Source: Perkinsus chesapeaki | Taxonomy: Eukaryota > Perkinsozoa > Perkinsida > Perkinsidae | Reading direction: 5' to 3' | Length of the DNA stretch: 37,365 nucleotides | Assembly: GCA_013115145.1 (NCBI GenBank) | Contig: JAAPAO010000257.1 | Location: 1-37,365 of the forward strand | Shown here: piece by piece, positions 9,714 through 21,098 of the stretch | Numbering within the stretch: position 1 is the first letter of the stretch | How the letters are laid out: every line of letters starts with the position of its first letter | The notes under the pieces: model-generated | Seen by the model: only the letters and a program-made list of their open reading frames with translations | What the model was told of the DNA's origin: nothing | The model's database searches: none | Program-made: the position numbers and the translations under genes

Positions 9714-10340
9714 TCATGTTTCCGCAGAAGGATAATTAACTATAACATCATGAGGACCCATCAATTTAGCCTTCCGAGTCGCCCCATCATTAACCTCATA
9801 TCCTCCTCCGGCGACCTCTTTAAAAATACCACACTGGATTATTGGCAAGTTTAGTCCTAGTGGAGCACCATGACCATTGATCCACTTCAGCGCTTCCGTA
9901 TCCCAGTCACCGCACCTTGTTGCCAGAGCCTTCACCACCTTCCCTCTTAGTGGTGAATTAGGCGTAGTCCATGAGACTTCACTGTCATCAATATTACAAA
10001 TTCTCGCAATAACAGCTCTGGGGTCTTCTACGACACCTTGAGAGAACAGAGAGTAAGAGTCAGACCCCAGCTTATCCAGAGCTTCAGATACAACCCGGGG
10101 AGTCAAGATAAAAAACATCTCATTTCGAATTGTGTTGAATAGGATGTGCCCATGTGGGAGTAGACGCGATGATGCATAGGCACCTCTCAAACCACCCAAA
10201 TACTCCACATCGACATTCTGATAACTGACATTCAGCAATGGACCTTGTTGCTCAGCAATTGCAGATCTAGCTTCATTCGTCAGCTTCAATGGCGATGCCT
10301 CGTCCCGTGCCCCCTCTTGTGGCGCATCACTACTCAACAC
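9714..10340 (-). pseudogene. DIRS-like pol N-terminal region
   Basis: An open frame of 208 codons lies directly upstream of RT in the element's sense. I do not recognise a domain in it. Retroelements of this order often have a linker between the gag finger and RT. Its stop at 9714 is about 100 bases before the first RT motif. The intervening sequence reads MDLFEEERR in another frame, so a frameshift rather than a true end is likely. Confidence 0.55.
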
Positions 10341-10395
10341 TCACTTCTCGCTATTCCTTCTTTTCTGAGGCGGACCGCCGTCAACCTTAGAAGTT

Positions 10396-11603
10396 CTAAG
10401 TTAGAACCGCCCTTCTTCTGACGAGGGCACTCCCTATTTCCACGTGGGCGATCATGGCCTCTCTACACTTTAGACAGACAAGTACGCGGCCATCAGGGCA
10501 CCTTATATCCTCACAGTCCCCTCTCTGGTATGCAAAACAAATTTGGTCTTTGCGAGCACGAGGACCAGAACCTTTCCCCACGATTTGGCCTGTCAGCCTG
10601 TGCAACCCTGTTTGGCCCACACTCCGCACGAATGCGGGCAATCACACGGTCAACATTCGTGGTCCAGTAATTAATATCTTTAGCCGCCTTCGAGAAAGCC
10701 TGGCCCCACGACGAGTTCTCGCTTGGCGATTTATATCTCCCGATGTACACTGCCCTCATCGTGTCATCAGCCAAATATACCTCCGGCCAATTCGTTCTGT
10801 AGGTTAAAGCCAAACTCTCCACCACCGACTGATATCGGTCCATCTCAGCTTGCGTGGCGATTCCCAGGATACAAAGGCTCAACCGAAAGGTCTTGAATGC
10901 AGCCTTCCATTCCTCCCAACTCGGCATTTTAGAAGCAGTCACTTGAGACGGGATCCCTAAATCGTTCAGCACCCATGGCTCCTGCTTTGCTCTGCGGAGT
11001 CTCCGTCTTTGATGTGGTTGGAAAATCGCCAAATCCGCATTAGGGGCACCACCATCTTGAATCTGTGCCCGGATCGGGGATAGCTGCTCACGCGAGGGAA
11101 GTTCTGTAGGATCCACCTCGCCATACACCGCAGAAAATGATGGAATGTGTCTGTCGTATTCAGACACAGGCATTAAGTCGAACATGCTATCGTCCAACGA
11201 GTCGGCGAACATAGACATGCGAGCCCTTTTTGTTGGACGAGTCCCCACTGTCTCTGTTGTCCCAGGCCTTGGACTGGATACCTCCCTCGCCGGATTCGGA
11301 GTAGAGCCGTGACCCTCCAGACCACCGGTATTCGCCATCGCCAACGACATACCACACTTTGAACGACACATATAGCAAACCGAGCTTTCCCTTGACGGTA
11401 CGCCAGTCAAGAAGGGTCTCCAAGCACTCAGCGAAGTCGCCAGGCAAGACAAAAGCAAAATCCGCCACTGAAGAAATAGTACCCAGCTCAACCTGTACCG
11501 CAGTCCATATCTCGTCGTCCACCCGCAGTAGCTTGCGGATCGGCTCAATTTCCTCTAGGCCCTTCATCAAACATCCAGCAATCTCATCGCCGTGGCCAGC
11601 CAT
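10396..11603 (-). pseudogene. DIRS-like gag protein with Cys-rich finger
   Basis: It starts at ATG 11603 (MAGHGDEIAG). The frame is lost near 11350-11390, continues in a second frame with KRARMSMFADSLDDSMFD (a possible nuclear-localisation patch), and shifts again near 10580. The last part has CFAYQRGDCEDIRC and then VCLKC, a CCCH/CCCC-like knuckle often found at the end of gag-like proteins of such elements. The middle part (PSWEEWKAAFKTFRL) looks globular. Gag proteins package the element RNA. The assignment rests on position and the finger. Confidence 0.6.
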
Positions 11604-13299
11604 TATTTAAAATTAAAATCTTCCGCGATGTGCGGGAATATAACAGACATAAACAACATTATTATTTGAAACTAAATCTTCCAACCTCTACTGAAACCAA
11701 CGCATATCTCGTATACCTCGCATTTCCTCAACGCTTCTTTATCCTCTTGCTGAGAAGCGCGCCCCACTCTCAGCGCCGACACAACTTGTATCCCCAATCC
11801 GCTTCCCTGTTGCACTGCACAACACTGCGTGTTCTTTCAGACATCCTCCATTATGGTTAGTGGTCAGGTCGAAACACAAGGCTGCGGAAGACTCTGATTT
11901 AATCTCTAGGTAACACCGTAGATTTACCGCCGGTGAAGCCTCCTCCGCGGGGACAACACAACACAACGGCTCGTCGAACGCTCCGCTGAGAGACAGCAGA
12001 ACACGAAGCTAGCCACCAGAGAAGCAATGTTTCAGTGTCTTCAAAACATGTTGACGTTAGTAGTTGGGTAGACAGCTGCGTCCCTGCGGAGACGCGTGTG
12101 TCGCGCTGCCTATTATCTTAAACCCACCAATCCTCCCCATCAACCGAGACTGCGGGCGAGTCTACCCCCGTCAGGATAGACTGGAGACACTAGAAGCCAG
12201 CGAGTCGCGAACAGCGTTGGGTCGTATACTCGGCGTTCACAGCAGTAGGCTACGGCCTGTCTGTTTAATGGTGCGAACGGTGACAGCAGTATTAATTCGC
12301 CCGCACTATTTGCTCGCTTCAGGTTCTGGCCTCTAATGCTCCCCCTACCCCCTACCCGCAGTCAGAGGTTTCATTTATTCAATAGGCTATCGCGCCTTTA
12401 TGTTTGATTTCGTCGATCCTATACCGTTTTCAGTCTCGTCCAAAAACAGAGCCTAAAACAGCGGTGGGAGTGACCTGGTGAATCGTAACGCGCACAGCGC
12501 TGCGCAGTCCGCGCGCTACGAAGATTTCCCTGAAACCGGGGCATCGCCTGACAGTTTCGGCGGTGGAACAGCGCTGGGGCAGAGTATGCGCAGGGCGCTT
12601 GAGCTACAGCCTTGGGGGCTAGCCGGATGGCTACCTTCGAAGCACTTCCATCAGTGCCCCGGTGCAAGGGCCGAAGCTTAGATAATGCACACTGCCGTCT
12701 GCTTCACGCAGGAGTGTCCCTGGCTCTCTCTTTCTTCCTTTTTTAACAATAGCGTGGTTGGGCCTGGCAGCTCGGCAGTGCCGAGCGGCAGGTCTCACGG
12801 CTACAGGTGGCCAGTCGGCACCTGTAGCCGTCAGGTGCCGTAGCGAGCACCTGTAGCGAGACCTAGTTGATGACTCACGACATCACCTTAGTTTCTCACG
12901 TTGCAACTGCGGACCTGCTTGGTCTTCTGTCAGCGCGCGTTTCATGTCTCACGACTACGATCCGCTAGCTGGCCGCTGGTACTAGCATGGGACTCTCGAA
13001 CTTCCTACAATCTCCCACACGCAGCCCACACTCACAGTATCCGAGATACGAGATTTATTGAAAACCTTTCAATAAAGATACAGTACCCGTCATCTAAAGA
13101 CGGTTGAACTTCCAACGGGCCTCATACATTCATTTCTTAGAGTTTTCACTTGAAATTTTAAATTTATAGGTTTTAACTTGATGTAGCTCTGATGTAGCTT
13201 GTATCGTTGTAACATGGGCAATGCTGTGAAGGGCCAACACAACAGATACAAATATCAGATTAGAATTACAGTACAGTCAAATTTAACCTCCCAAAGGTG
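11604..13299. other. No gene seen; upstream flank of the DIRS element
   Basis: Only short frames occur. 12470-12680 is G+C rich. A hairpin cluster lies at 12771-12865. No terminal repeat matching the 6546-6630 palindromes was found by eye. Confidence 0.4.
12771..12865. repeat. Cluster of competing hairpins
   Basis: A perfect 15-bp palindrome, CTCGGCA-G-TGCCGAG (12771-12785), is followed by a left arm at 12797-12809 (ACGGCTACAGGTG) that pairs perfectly with 12819-12831 over a 9-base loop. The word CACCTGTAGC recurs at 12848-12857, followed by GAGACCT. The upstream AGGTCTC plus GCTACAGGTG can therefore pair instead with the distal copy, leaving a three-base bulge. The two long stems are mutually exclusive. 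Confidence 0.8.
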
Positions 13300-16200
13300 T
13301 CACAGGCGACTGACTGAGCGGCGTCCCACCTGACGAACAAGACTTATTATATCACAGAAAAACACAAGGGACCAACCAGGAGATTTGGCCATGTGCGATC
13401 GCATTCGTCGGAGATCCACCAAATCGCCGAGCAATGTCTGTGCCATTTCCGTGGACTCCTGAAGGATACCTGTAAACATTCGGAATTCGGGACCGAAATC
13501 TCCCCAGCGGGGTCCCCGCAGTGAGATGAGCTAGTAGTCACCCACCTCGGTCGATAGAGTGAATGGATTCCGTGCTTCCTGATGCGTTGCTTGGGCGAAG
13601 TTCTGGGAATCCTTAATAGCTGATTCATCCTACCCAGTTCGTAACATTAGCTTACCGATATCCTTTGCGGTTGAAGTAACGGACGTCAGGGGCTGCAGAG
13701 CTGCTCGATGAACTCTGAAGAAGAACTGAGTTGAGCGAACGATGTATCGCTGTCACCTCCTCCGGCAAGAGTCAATCTCTGTCAACAGTTCAGCGAATCC
13801 AACACCAGCACTGCTGAAGGACATCACTATACCTTCTCAACCGCATATCGCCTCACCTGTCTGTATTGGCGAGAGCATGACATTCCATAAGACGATCTTC
13901 AATGCTTCTGAGCCCGATCGACGCCGCTTCACACACGACTTGTCTCTGCGCATCCATTTCGTTGCGGAGCTGAGGATTGGTGTGCATGAGAGAATACGGT
14001 AAGGTTCACTTCTAATATTTGTTTTCTCAGCCGCATGTTTGCCGTGTGATAAGCTCTGATTTCACCATTCTGTCTTAATGTCTCAGTGAGGCTCTGTGTA
14101 GTGCCTGAAACACCAGCGAGCTGCCGGTTTCCAAGGGGTTGTGTGCGGACTTTGCGTTTTAGCCAGTTTCCGCTGCCGGGAGAGATCAGCCGACAGCCTG
14201 GCGACTTCTTCGTATAGCCTCTCACGCTGCTCTACCAATGAGGTTATCTGCAAAGTTGTTAAATGCTTCAGTAAAAGAATAAAGATGAAAAACAAAGAGC
14301 GAGGAGACCAACTGACGACGAGTCAGTGAGGCTTCGGTTGGGCAATGATAGAGTTCTATTTGTTATATGATTCCCGTAACCTAGTGCGACTCCGGATCTA
14401 TAAGAGCAGCTACAGTACAGTAGACCTTAAGCCAAACACACATTATATAATATATACATATAATATTGCCTATGGCTCGTCGGGGCAGCCTCGGTGATGC
14501 AAACGAAGAGGGGGAAGCTAATTCATAACAGACCTCAGAGGAGAGGGCTTCCCTCTGCTCCATCATGAGTGCCTGGTGACCATCATGAGATATGAGGGAG
14601 GTAGGCTGCACACAATCGGTCTGTACTTCTAAGGGCAACACATGTGACACAAGAGACACTTCCACCGTAAGTTACCAGTTGACACTCGTGCTTCTGTTAA
14701 GGCTTCTGCCATCACACCGATTGTCACCATGTACGGCTGTTCAGTTGAGGTGGCGGTGTTAGTGACTAACGCTGAGCATTGAACATCTGAGATAGAAACG
14801 GATGGAAGCAACTTCCAGTGAAACGACCCCACTCCCGACGAACGTATACACCGACCTCAACTCACTGTAATATATTTAAAGTGACTTACCAAGAGCGTCT
14901 GAACCATTATACAAATTGCGGTCCTGTTGCGTGCTGGGCGATTGGAATGGAACACACGGTATTCATGCGTTCCCCTTATTCCCCAATCTTAAAAATGCCA
15001 CAATGCTTAATTGCTTACAGGCATCTTCAGTTTCGTCCGTAGGAGACTGCTCGTCGCTGGACTCTGATGTTCCAGATGGAGTGATGGTATCTTCCTGCTC
15101 ATGCAACCTATTCTGGACTAGCTCCACCTGACGGAGAAGACGAGTCTTTGGTTGAGGATGAGAGCCTCTTCAAGAAGGTACAAGCCTCCAGTGTTCTCGA
15201 GGAACCAAGAAAGATGAAGTTACTGGTTTTCACCTGTGCTCTCAGGGACCTCATCTCCTCGGCCAGGAAGTTCATCCTCGACTCCGTTAGCTCCTCTACC
15301 TTCGAAATGTCACAGGGGCGATCGTCGGTGGGTGGGTGAGAACTCAGAGCATGTGCGGTACGGTCTTTTTGATTCTGAGTAGGTTGAGGCTCTCTCTCGA
15401 TGGTGAGGCTGCGCTGGCTGGTAGATAGATCGGAATTAGTCCTGTCGATGAGAATGGTATCACCGAACTCGATCTGAAGCCGAAACTATCACAGCGAAAG
15501 CGACAGAGTGATGCTACCAGATTAGAAGGTGAGCTATCCTGACGCTGCGGTGCTGCATCCGGTGGGCTCATCGGGAGCAGCTGAGCTCGACGCGTAAAAG
15601 TGCTGTCATCGCGAGCTTGTGAGAGTTCTCGTGGAGTATAAGAAGTGGTGGCAGAAGGAAGGCTACAGGAATCGGCTGAGAGGAGAGCGTAACTCGATGT
15701 ACAGTGATCCAAGTTGGGAGCTACTGTGTAGGCTGCCGGTGGCTTCTTGTGCTGCTCGTCGATAGGCAGACCAGTCCAGCGAAGGTTCCTGAAAGGGACA
15801 GGCTTCGGCGCTCACCATTTAAACGCAAATCTCACCTCGACGGACCACCCGACACTGCTCTCGGCCGGAAGAAAGCTACTGCGACCAGAGAGCGCCCTCT
15901 CCTCGTGAGCTGGATCGCCTTCCGTAATGAGTCGCTGACTGCTGTTGAACCTCAACGGTGCTGGTCGGCGTCGATGGTGAGGCACCGAGGAGGGGAGAGA
16001 CTCGATACTTGCCAGAGTCGGAATTTCTGGAAGGATGACCATTCATGCCATGGGGATCGCCTATCTACCAGATGGAGGGCCTTGCGTGATGCTGTCAGCC
16101 AACCATACTGATGAGGCAGTCGACGCTCGTAGAGATGCGTATCGATGGGAAGCTGATGATGACCTGTGGCCTGAAAGACCGTGGCATACACGGAGACGAG

Positions 16201-16345
16201 ATGTCACTCCGTTACCTGTTTGGATACTAGCGATCCTTCCCGCTGGTTGAGTAGCTGAAGTCGTTGCTCTGGTGTTGATTGGGAAATCGTCTACTGCTGC
16301 AAGGCTCGCGGTCGAGCTCTCCAGCAGTGTTGTGGACGCGTTCAT
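13300..16345 (-). CDS. Coiled-coil protein, 596 residues, 15 exons
   Basis: Start is ATG 16343-16345 and stop TGA 13300-13302. Exons: 16216-16345, 16069-16170, 15836-16026, 15725-15788, 15518-15675, 15234-15473, 15019-15127, 14676-14786, 14534-14628, 14151-14247, 14010-14104, 13857-13969, 13757-13813, 13656-13714, 13300-13469. All introns are GT..AG and phase is kept throughout; exon 4's end has an alternative donor at 15702. Residues 1 to about 270 are rich in Ser, Thr and Pro and look disordered. Heptad-like segments follow: VEELTESRMNFLAEEM (about 275-310), EQRERLYEEVARLSADLSRQ (about 390-425), MRLRKQILELRNEMDAQRQV (about 450-480) and a C-terminal LLGDLVDLRRMRSH. No named family is recognised. 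A scaffold or cytoskeletal role is inference from the coiled coil alone. The upstream methyltransferase stop is only 81 nt away. Confidence 0.8.
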
Positions 16346-16426
16346 ATACGACAAGGCTTTGTGTGATGTTGGTAACTTGAACGCAAGCACAACAAGGGCC
16401 TCGAAGAGAAGTCACTAGTGAGCCCA

Positions 16427-19130
16427 TTAACTCTTCACCATGTACCATGCCGGAGGAACGTCCCTAGTGAGATAGAGGTCCGCCTGAGGAACTGATATGG
16501 AAGTCCGGTTGCCGACGAGGGCCTTACGCTGACAGAGGCGGCAAATTGTTGGACAGCACTGGCCACTCCGATAGAACCTATATAACCTCTATAGAGAGTG
16601 TTAGGGGCCAAGGTGAGAAGCTAGATGGAGCGCGAAAACAAGGCGATTGCAGGACTCGCTGTTAATGATATCCCATCACTAAACATTAGTGGCCTAGAGA
16701 GATCATGGAAGATATGTGAAGCTGGTATGGTCCTGTACAAATAGGCTTGTACATCGATAGATTACAATCGATTTTTCGCTTATGTCTGATGCGAACCTTT
16801 CATAACGTGGTGAGGTGGAAGTCGTTGGAAAAAGGGTGGCTTTTTTCAGAGGGAATGCACACTTCTAACGTACGCAGTTCATCATCCAGGAATGTGCTCC
16901 CCGCCATGAGCCCCCCCGAGGCGAGGATCGGCCACCACTGTTCGAGATCCCTGAGGCGGAGACGTTGCCCCATGGACAGCGATGATTCCTTCACCTCTTA
17001 ACAGCGTCATAAGCGTGATTAGCATCGATGAAGATGAACGTCGGCGAAGGCTGGTTTGGCTCAGAGCGATAGGTATCAGCAACTGAACGAGCGCAAGATG
17101 GAGGGAGTCTGACCCGTACAGCGGCAGAAGGATGCCTTACAAGAGTAGGAGAAGTCCCTTATAAGGACGTACTTGCCTTCGTATGGTGCTAGGCGATTCC
17201 TTAGCTCCTCGAAAATGAGCTGAAAAAGGCGGAGCGGTGCATTCCAGATCTAGCGTTCAGTGAGAGGAGGAATAATTCAATTTTCTCGCCGACGTCCGGG
17301 CTGTGTATGTGACGAATTTAAGAGTATCTTTCAATATTCAGTATTCAACTACCGTTGCGAAACACCTCATTAGTTTTTGGATAGGATGGTAGCTAGTTGG
17401 GCACCCTTCACCTGGTGGTCCTTGTCCGAGTGGTTTTCCGGGTCCTTGTAGCCCTGCCAGATGTGAATGTAGGGATCGCAGAGGTAGACTCCAGCTGGAA
17501 ACCAATATTGACGGCGCATAAATTCGCCTCATACATACAATTCCCCGGCAAGGAGTCACCTAGTTGCATCCCAGGAATGCGTTCGGAATGGGGAGGAGTT
17601 GCATTGGAAATTTTGATGGAAAGCGGGTTCCTAGACCGATAGAGGACATGTAACCGATTTCGTGTGGGAACGTTTGGAAGCATTCCTCGACGCCGATGGG
17701 GCGGATATCGAGCTTAGTCTAAGCTTCCTCTACGCCATGAAAGTGAAATACCCTGTGATTTGGCGACAATGCAGAATCTGGCCTTAATTCACGATCTTCG
17801 GGCAATCATATTTCAAGGGGCTCGCTCCCACATGCAAGCTGACATTTCTCGAGTGCAACTGAGCGATTCCAGTGCGCCATGCGTGTGAAATATATACACA
17901 TCGCCGCTCACATATGCATAGGCGAGGATAAAACTACGAGAAATCAAAAAATGAATCTACTATGAGAAAATGCTGTGGGCCAACTGGGGGAGACCAGCAG
18001 TCGTTACCACGCTGGTGAAGGCTATACAGTAGGCCAAGGAGGAAAATATACAAAATAAGCGCTTACCAGAGGCTGGCCAGGTGCGAAGAAGATTAATGGC
18101 GAAGTCACCGCGGCCAACACCAAGGATAACCTGAATAGAGCTGATGATAGAAAGGAGAGAGTCGGCTTACCCCAATGCCCTGCCCTTGGGCCTGCTGCAG
18201 TACAGCACCGAAATCAACAGTGGCTTTGATGGGACCATTCGAGCTCTCGTCGGAGATACCTAGCAGGACCAAGCTCCGACCGTATGTTCAGTAGAATAAC
18301 GCACTCTGCGATGACTCCTTCGCTGGTGGGTGACCGGCCTGAAAAAAACACACTGTAAAAAGGCGATCTACGTGACCTACATGATGTAGCATGGGAGGAG
18401 GAGGAGCTGGTGCATTGACAGGGCGGTATCTTAAGAGATGTATCCAATCGAGGCCCTCGCCAACAGCTATACGTATTAGAAGCTATGCCTGTGTCCACGC
18501 TGGAAGGGGGAGGTGGCGGAGGCACGGCGGCGCCGGGTGATCGGCGGTACTCCTCAAGTAGCTGCTGAGCCTGAGTAGAGCTGCTGATTAGCACATGGTC
18601 AGTGATTGGAAGACCCGTTGAGATATCTCAGTTTCCGCTGGCAGACGGCCAGCCTCCTTCAATTTTGCATGCTGTTCCTCGGCAGCTCTCCGGACAGCAG
18701 CGAGATCGTTCAGATCTTCTCTCTTTGGGGGGCTTGAAATCGCATGAGGGGTCGAATCACTCGACCGGGTAACCGAGGATACCTGATAGGAAATGTGGCA
18801 GGAGTACGATCGTATTATCGAGCCTAGCGTAATTCAATCGAGCTTGGGAGCTAGGGAGTCACAGGGGTCAACCAACTTTTCCCAGAACGTCTTTTATTGC
18901 GAAAACGTATTTAGAAACAGCCTGTCATCACAGAAGCAAAAGATAACCGTACTCTGAAGCCCAGGGCCCCTCACCTGCCGCTGCTTGTCGTCGTCAACTC
19001 CGTGACCATCACATACACATCTACATTGTGGATAGTGCCGAAAGGGGTTATAGAACTGTAGGGCCAGTATAAGCAGTAGTAGCACTGATACGTAGGGTCG
19101 CTCAGTTCGTGACACTGTAGTGGCAGTCAT
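16427..19130 (-). CDS. Membrane-anchored class I SAM-dependent methyltransferase, 11 exons
   Basis: Start is ATG 19128-19130 and stop TAA 16427-16429. Exons: 18948-19130, 18615-18782, 18381-18570, 18171-18259, 18067-18130, 17412-17494, 17141-17219, 16995-17082, 16874-16950, 16528-16577, 16427-16483. Phase is kept throughout, giving 375 residues. Residues about 13-31 (YVSVLLLLILALQFYNPF) form a signal anchor, so the catalytic domain would be lumenal or extracellular. A linker contains a poly-Pro run. The catalytic half has VILGVGRGDFA (SAM motif I, G-x-G-x-G), VYLCDPYIHIWQGY, RYxLIRDFSYS-like strand YVLIRDFSYS, FIFIDANHAYDAV and DLEQWWPILASGGLMAGS. The DANHxYxxVxxDL..GG pattern is that of the Methyltransf_24 group. 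Substrate unknown. The first two junctions (donors GTTATC and GTCTTC) are the least certain; intron 5 is unusually long (572 nt). Confidence 0.85.
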
Positions 19131-19759
19131 ATTAGATATTCAAAAGATCTAACGACCAGGTTTTCGGAGGTGGTACCGAGTTTTGCGGAAACTTTCCGAA
19201 GGATTTTTTTCGGAAAGTTTTCGGAAATTCCCAGCCACACTGGTCGACTGCAGAGTAGGCAGCTCCGCATGTGATTCTACGTCCGTTGTAAGATCAAGGA
19301 AGTGAGAGGATAAAGCAGCTTGACTTCCTATCTCATAGCAGGATTGCATTATAGCATCTCATAGGTGTTTATAGTGCGCCGCTGGTGCATGGTAGCAGCA
19401 GTGCTATCAGTAATAGCTCTTTAGTACTAATATTACGCCATTTGTACAAGCGTTGTGATATAACTAGTGCATGGCTCAGCCTAGGCCAGTGAGAACCTAA
19501 GCCCAACCTCGTCACCTTACAGAAGCACGACCGCCGTGAAGCCGTTCGAAGTCCCATTTAGGTAATTGACGATTGCTCCGCGATTTTACGATCGATGCAG
19601 CCTACCCCACTTCACCTGCACAACGATTATCTCAACCCCGCGTCGTTGTGAGGATGGATTTCGACAGACTAACAAAACAATGATCGAATTAGCACACCTA
19701 GTATAGTTCAGTAGGTTAAATAGAATTCCAAAACAGCATGTTATAACATCCGCACGAGT
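19131..19759. other. Intergenic, with a GGAAA-rich degenerate repeat
   Basis: No gene is supported. At 19180-19238 the - strand reads a run of GGAAATTTCC-like words (AATTTCCGAAAACTTTCCG) resembling a segment in an intron near 26112-26170. The promoter of the methyltransferase (start 19130) should lie here. Confidence 0.4.
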
Positions 19760-20260
19760 TCAAGCCCCAGCAGCGCCATAGCTGAGCGCCTGTCGACTAT
19801 CGCTGTCTTCTCCCCTTCTCAGAGCGGCCATCTCCTTCAGTTCCTCGGCTTGGATCACCAACAGTCCTCCCATCACCGCGACGAACGTGCCTCCACAGGC
19901 CAGGATCGGTGGAGCATAGTAGTGCGTTTTAACAGCTATGCAGTGTAGCACAAACAGAGGACCGGAGGCCAGTGCCTCGAGCATGACAACCACGCAGGTG
20001 GCAATGGTGATGAACAGGGAAGGCTCAGCGACGTAGAGGAAGTGGAAGAGGCAGCAAAGGGTCAGCATCTGCCCGACTGCCACCCCTATCCCGGCATACC
20101 GGAACTTGCAGTCAGCAATGGTGCCTTTGGAACACACGTTGTTGGTCCTGTCGTGGGTGAAGTCAGTGAGGATTGCTGTTATAGAGAGAGCTGTTGCCAA
20201 GGCGAGGTAGAAGAGACCGAGACGAATGCGGGCAGATCTCGGCCGGGTAGTGCTGGACAT
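19760..20260 (-). CDS. Four-helix membrane protein, copy 1
   Basis: Intronless. Start is ATG 20258-20260 (MSSTTRPRSA) and stop TGA 19760-19762, giving 166 residues. Four hydrophobic segments are seen (RLGLFYLALATALSITAI, GIGVAVGQMLTLCCLFHF, LFITIATCVVVMLEALA, LACGGTFVAVMGGLLVI). A first loop bears VCSKGTIADC, two cysteines that could form a disulfide. N and C termini are expected in the cytosol. It belongs to a row of similar-sized genes in the same orientation (20377, 21099, 21758). The tetraspan shape recalls tetraspanins, claudins or MARVEL proteins, but no signature such as CCG or W-GLW-C-C is present. Function unknown. Confidence 0.8.
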   Translation of the reverse strand: MSSTTRPRSARIRLGLFYLALATALSITAILTDFTHDRTNNVCSKGTIADCKFRYAGIGVAVGQMLTLCCLFHFLYVAEPSLFITIATCVVVMLEALASGPLFVLHCIAVKTHYYAPPILACGGTFVAVMGGLLVIQAEELKEMAALRRGEDSDSRQALSYGAAGA

Positions 20261-20376
20261 GATTACCGCTGTACGAGAATGCAACCAGCCGAACTCCTTT
20301 CAACACAACAGAAGGCGGGATAAAGTAACATCCTATTTAACGAGTTTGGCATGCATGGGAATAGTTACTGGGTTGA

Positions 20377-20991
20377 CTAGGCCTTCTGACGGCTGAGCAG
20401 CTGCTGGTACTCCTCATTATCTTTCTCCTCCTCCTCTTTATATTCGTCAAAGAACTCCTTCCAAGTCTTCCCTTCGACCTCACCGTCGTCCTCCTCGTCC
20501 TCGCTGTAGATCTCCTGTAGGCGCTCTTGCGTCATAGTGTCTGGAGAGCAAACCACAATCATCGGGCCAACGTCGCCGAGCAAGCCACCCAGTATCCCCA
20601 TAACAGTGTTCTGGCCCGGCGGGATAGGGATATCGCCGTGGCTGCTGGCGTTTATGCCAAGCAGAATGATAGAGCCGGCGCCACAAAGGAACAGTACAAT
20701 GCAGAGGAAGACTATTGCCACTCTCGCTGTGTCAGATCGGGCATTAGCCGACAGCCAGACTAGTGTGATGAGAAGGACGGTGGTGACGGCCATGGTGACA
20801 CCAACAGCCGTGAGGAGGATGCCGGTCTTGCAGTTTATGTCTTCGTTGGACTGGACGGCGGAGCATTGGTCGGTCTTCTTGAGGAAGGCTAGGTTGAGAA
20901 CACCCGAGGTGACGACAGCTATCGAAGCTATTATGGCCAGACTGACACCCACCTTATACAACGCAGTCGTTGCCTGCCGAGGTGAGGCCAT
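20377..20991 (-). CDS. Four-helix membrane protein with acidic tail, copy 2
   Basis: Intronless, ATG 20989-20991, 204 residues. Four hydrophobic helices lie at about 12-36, 56-80, 90-112 and 128-147. The first loop has QCSAVQSNEDINC, again a Cys pair as in copy 1. A long, strongly acidic C-terminal tail (YSEDEEDDGEVEG, then EEEEKDNEEY) distinguishes it from its neighbours and would face the cytosol. 116 nt separate it from copy 1. The array suggests tandem duplication followed by strong divergence. Confidence 0.8.
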   Translation of the reverse strand: MASPRQATTALYKVGVSLAIIASIAVVTSGVLNLAFLKKTDQCSAVQSNEDINCKTGILLTAVGVTMAVTTVLLITLVWLSANARSDTARVAIVFLCIVLFLCGAGSIILLGINASSHGDIPIPPGQNTVMGILGGLLGDVGPMIVVCSPDTMTQERLQEIYSEDEEDDGEVEGKTWKEFFDEYKEEEEKDNEEYQQLLSRQKA

Positions 20992-21098
20992 TCTGCAGTA
21001 ATGGGAACCACACTGCCGATTACCTTCTCAGCTCACAAACGCAACAATAGTATCCTGGCAAATAACAACGGTATCAATGTATACGGGAATATCATACT

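Larger units (their letters stand above)
6550..11603 (-). mobile_element. DIRS-like tyrosine-recombinase retrotransposon, decayed
   Basis: Reading the - strand from 11603, the order is gag-like protein with a Cys-rich finger, pol N-terminal region, RT, RNase H, then tyrosine recombinase. No DDE integrase or protease is seen. RT plus a C-terminal tyrosine recombinase defines the DIRS order (DIRS1, PAT, Ngaro, Viper groups). At least six frame changes and one in-frame stop show that the copy is dead or badly sequenced. The coordinates cover the coding part. Palindromes at 6546-6630 mark the 3' side; the 5' end beyond 11603 is not defined, and no matching terminal repeat was found by eye. Confidence 0.8.

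Noticed and set aside
12419-12681. G+C-rich open frames on both strands suggesting a bacterial-style gene.
   Set aside because: No domain and no extension on either side; composition alone is not enough.
17408-17683. Open frames on both strands inside intron 5 and exon 6 of the methyltransferase.
   Set aside because: They are out of register with exon 6 (VYLCDPYIHIWQGY) and carry no domain.
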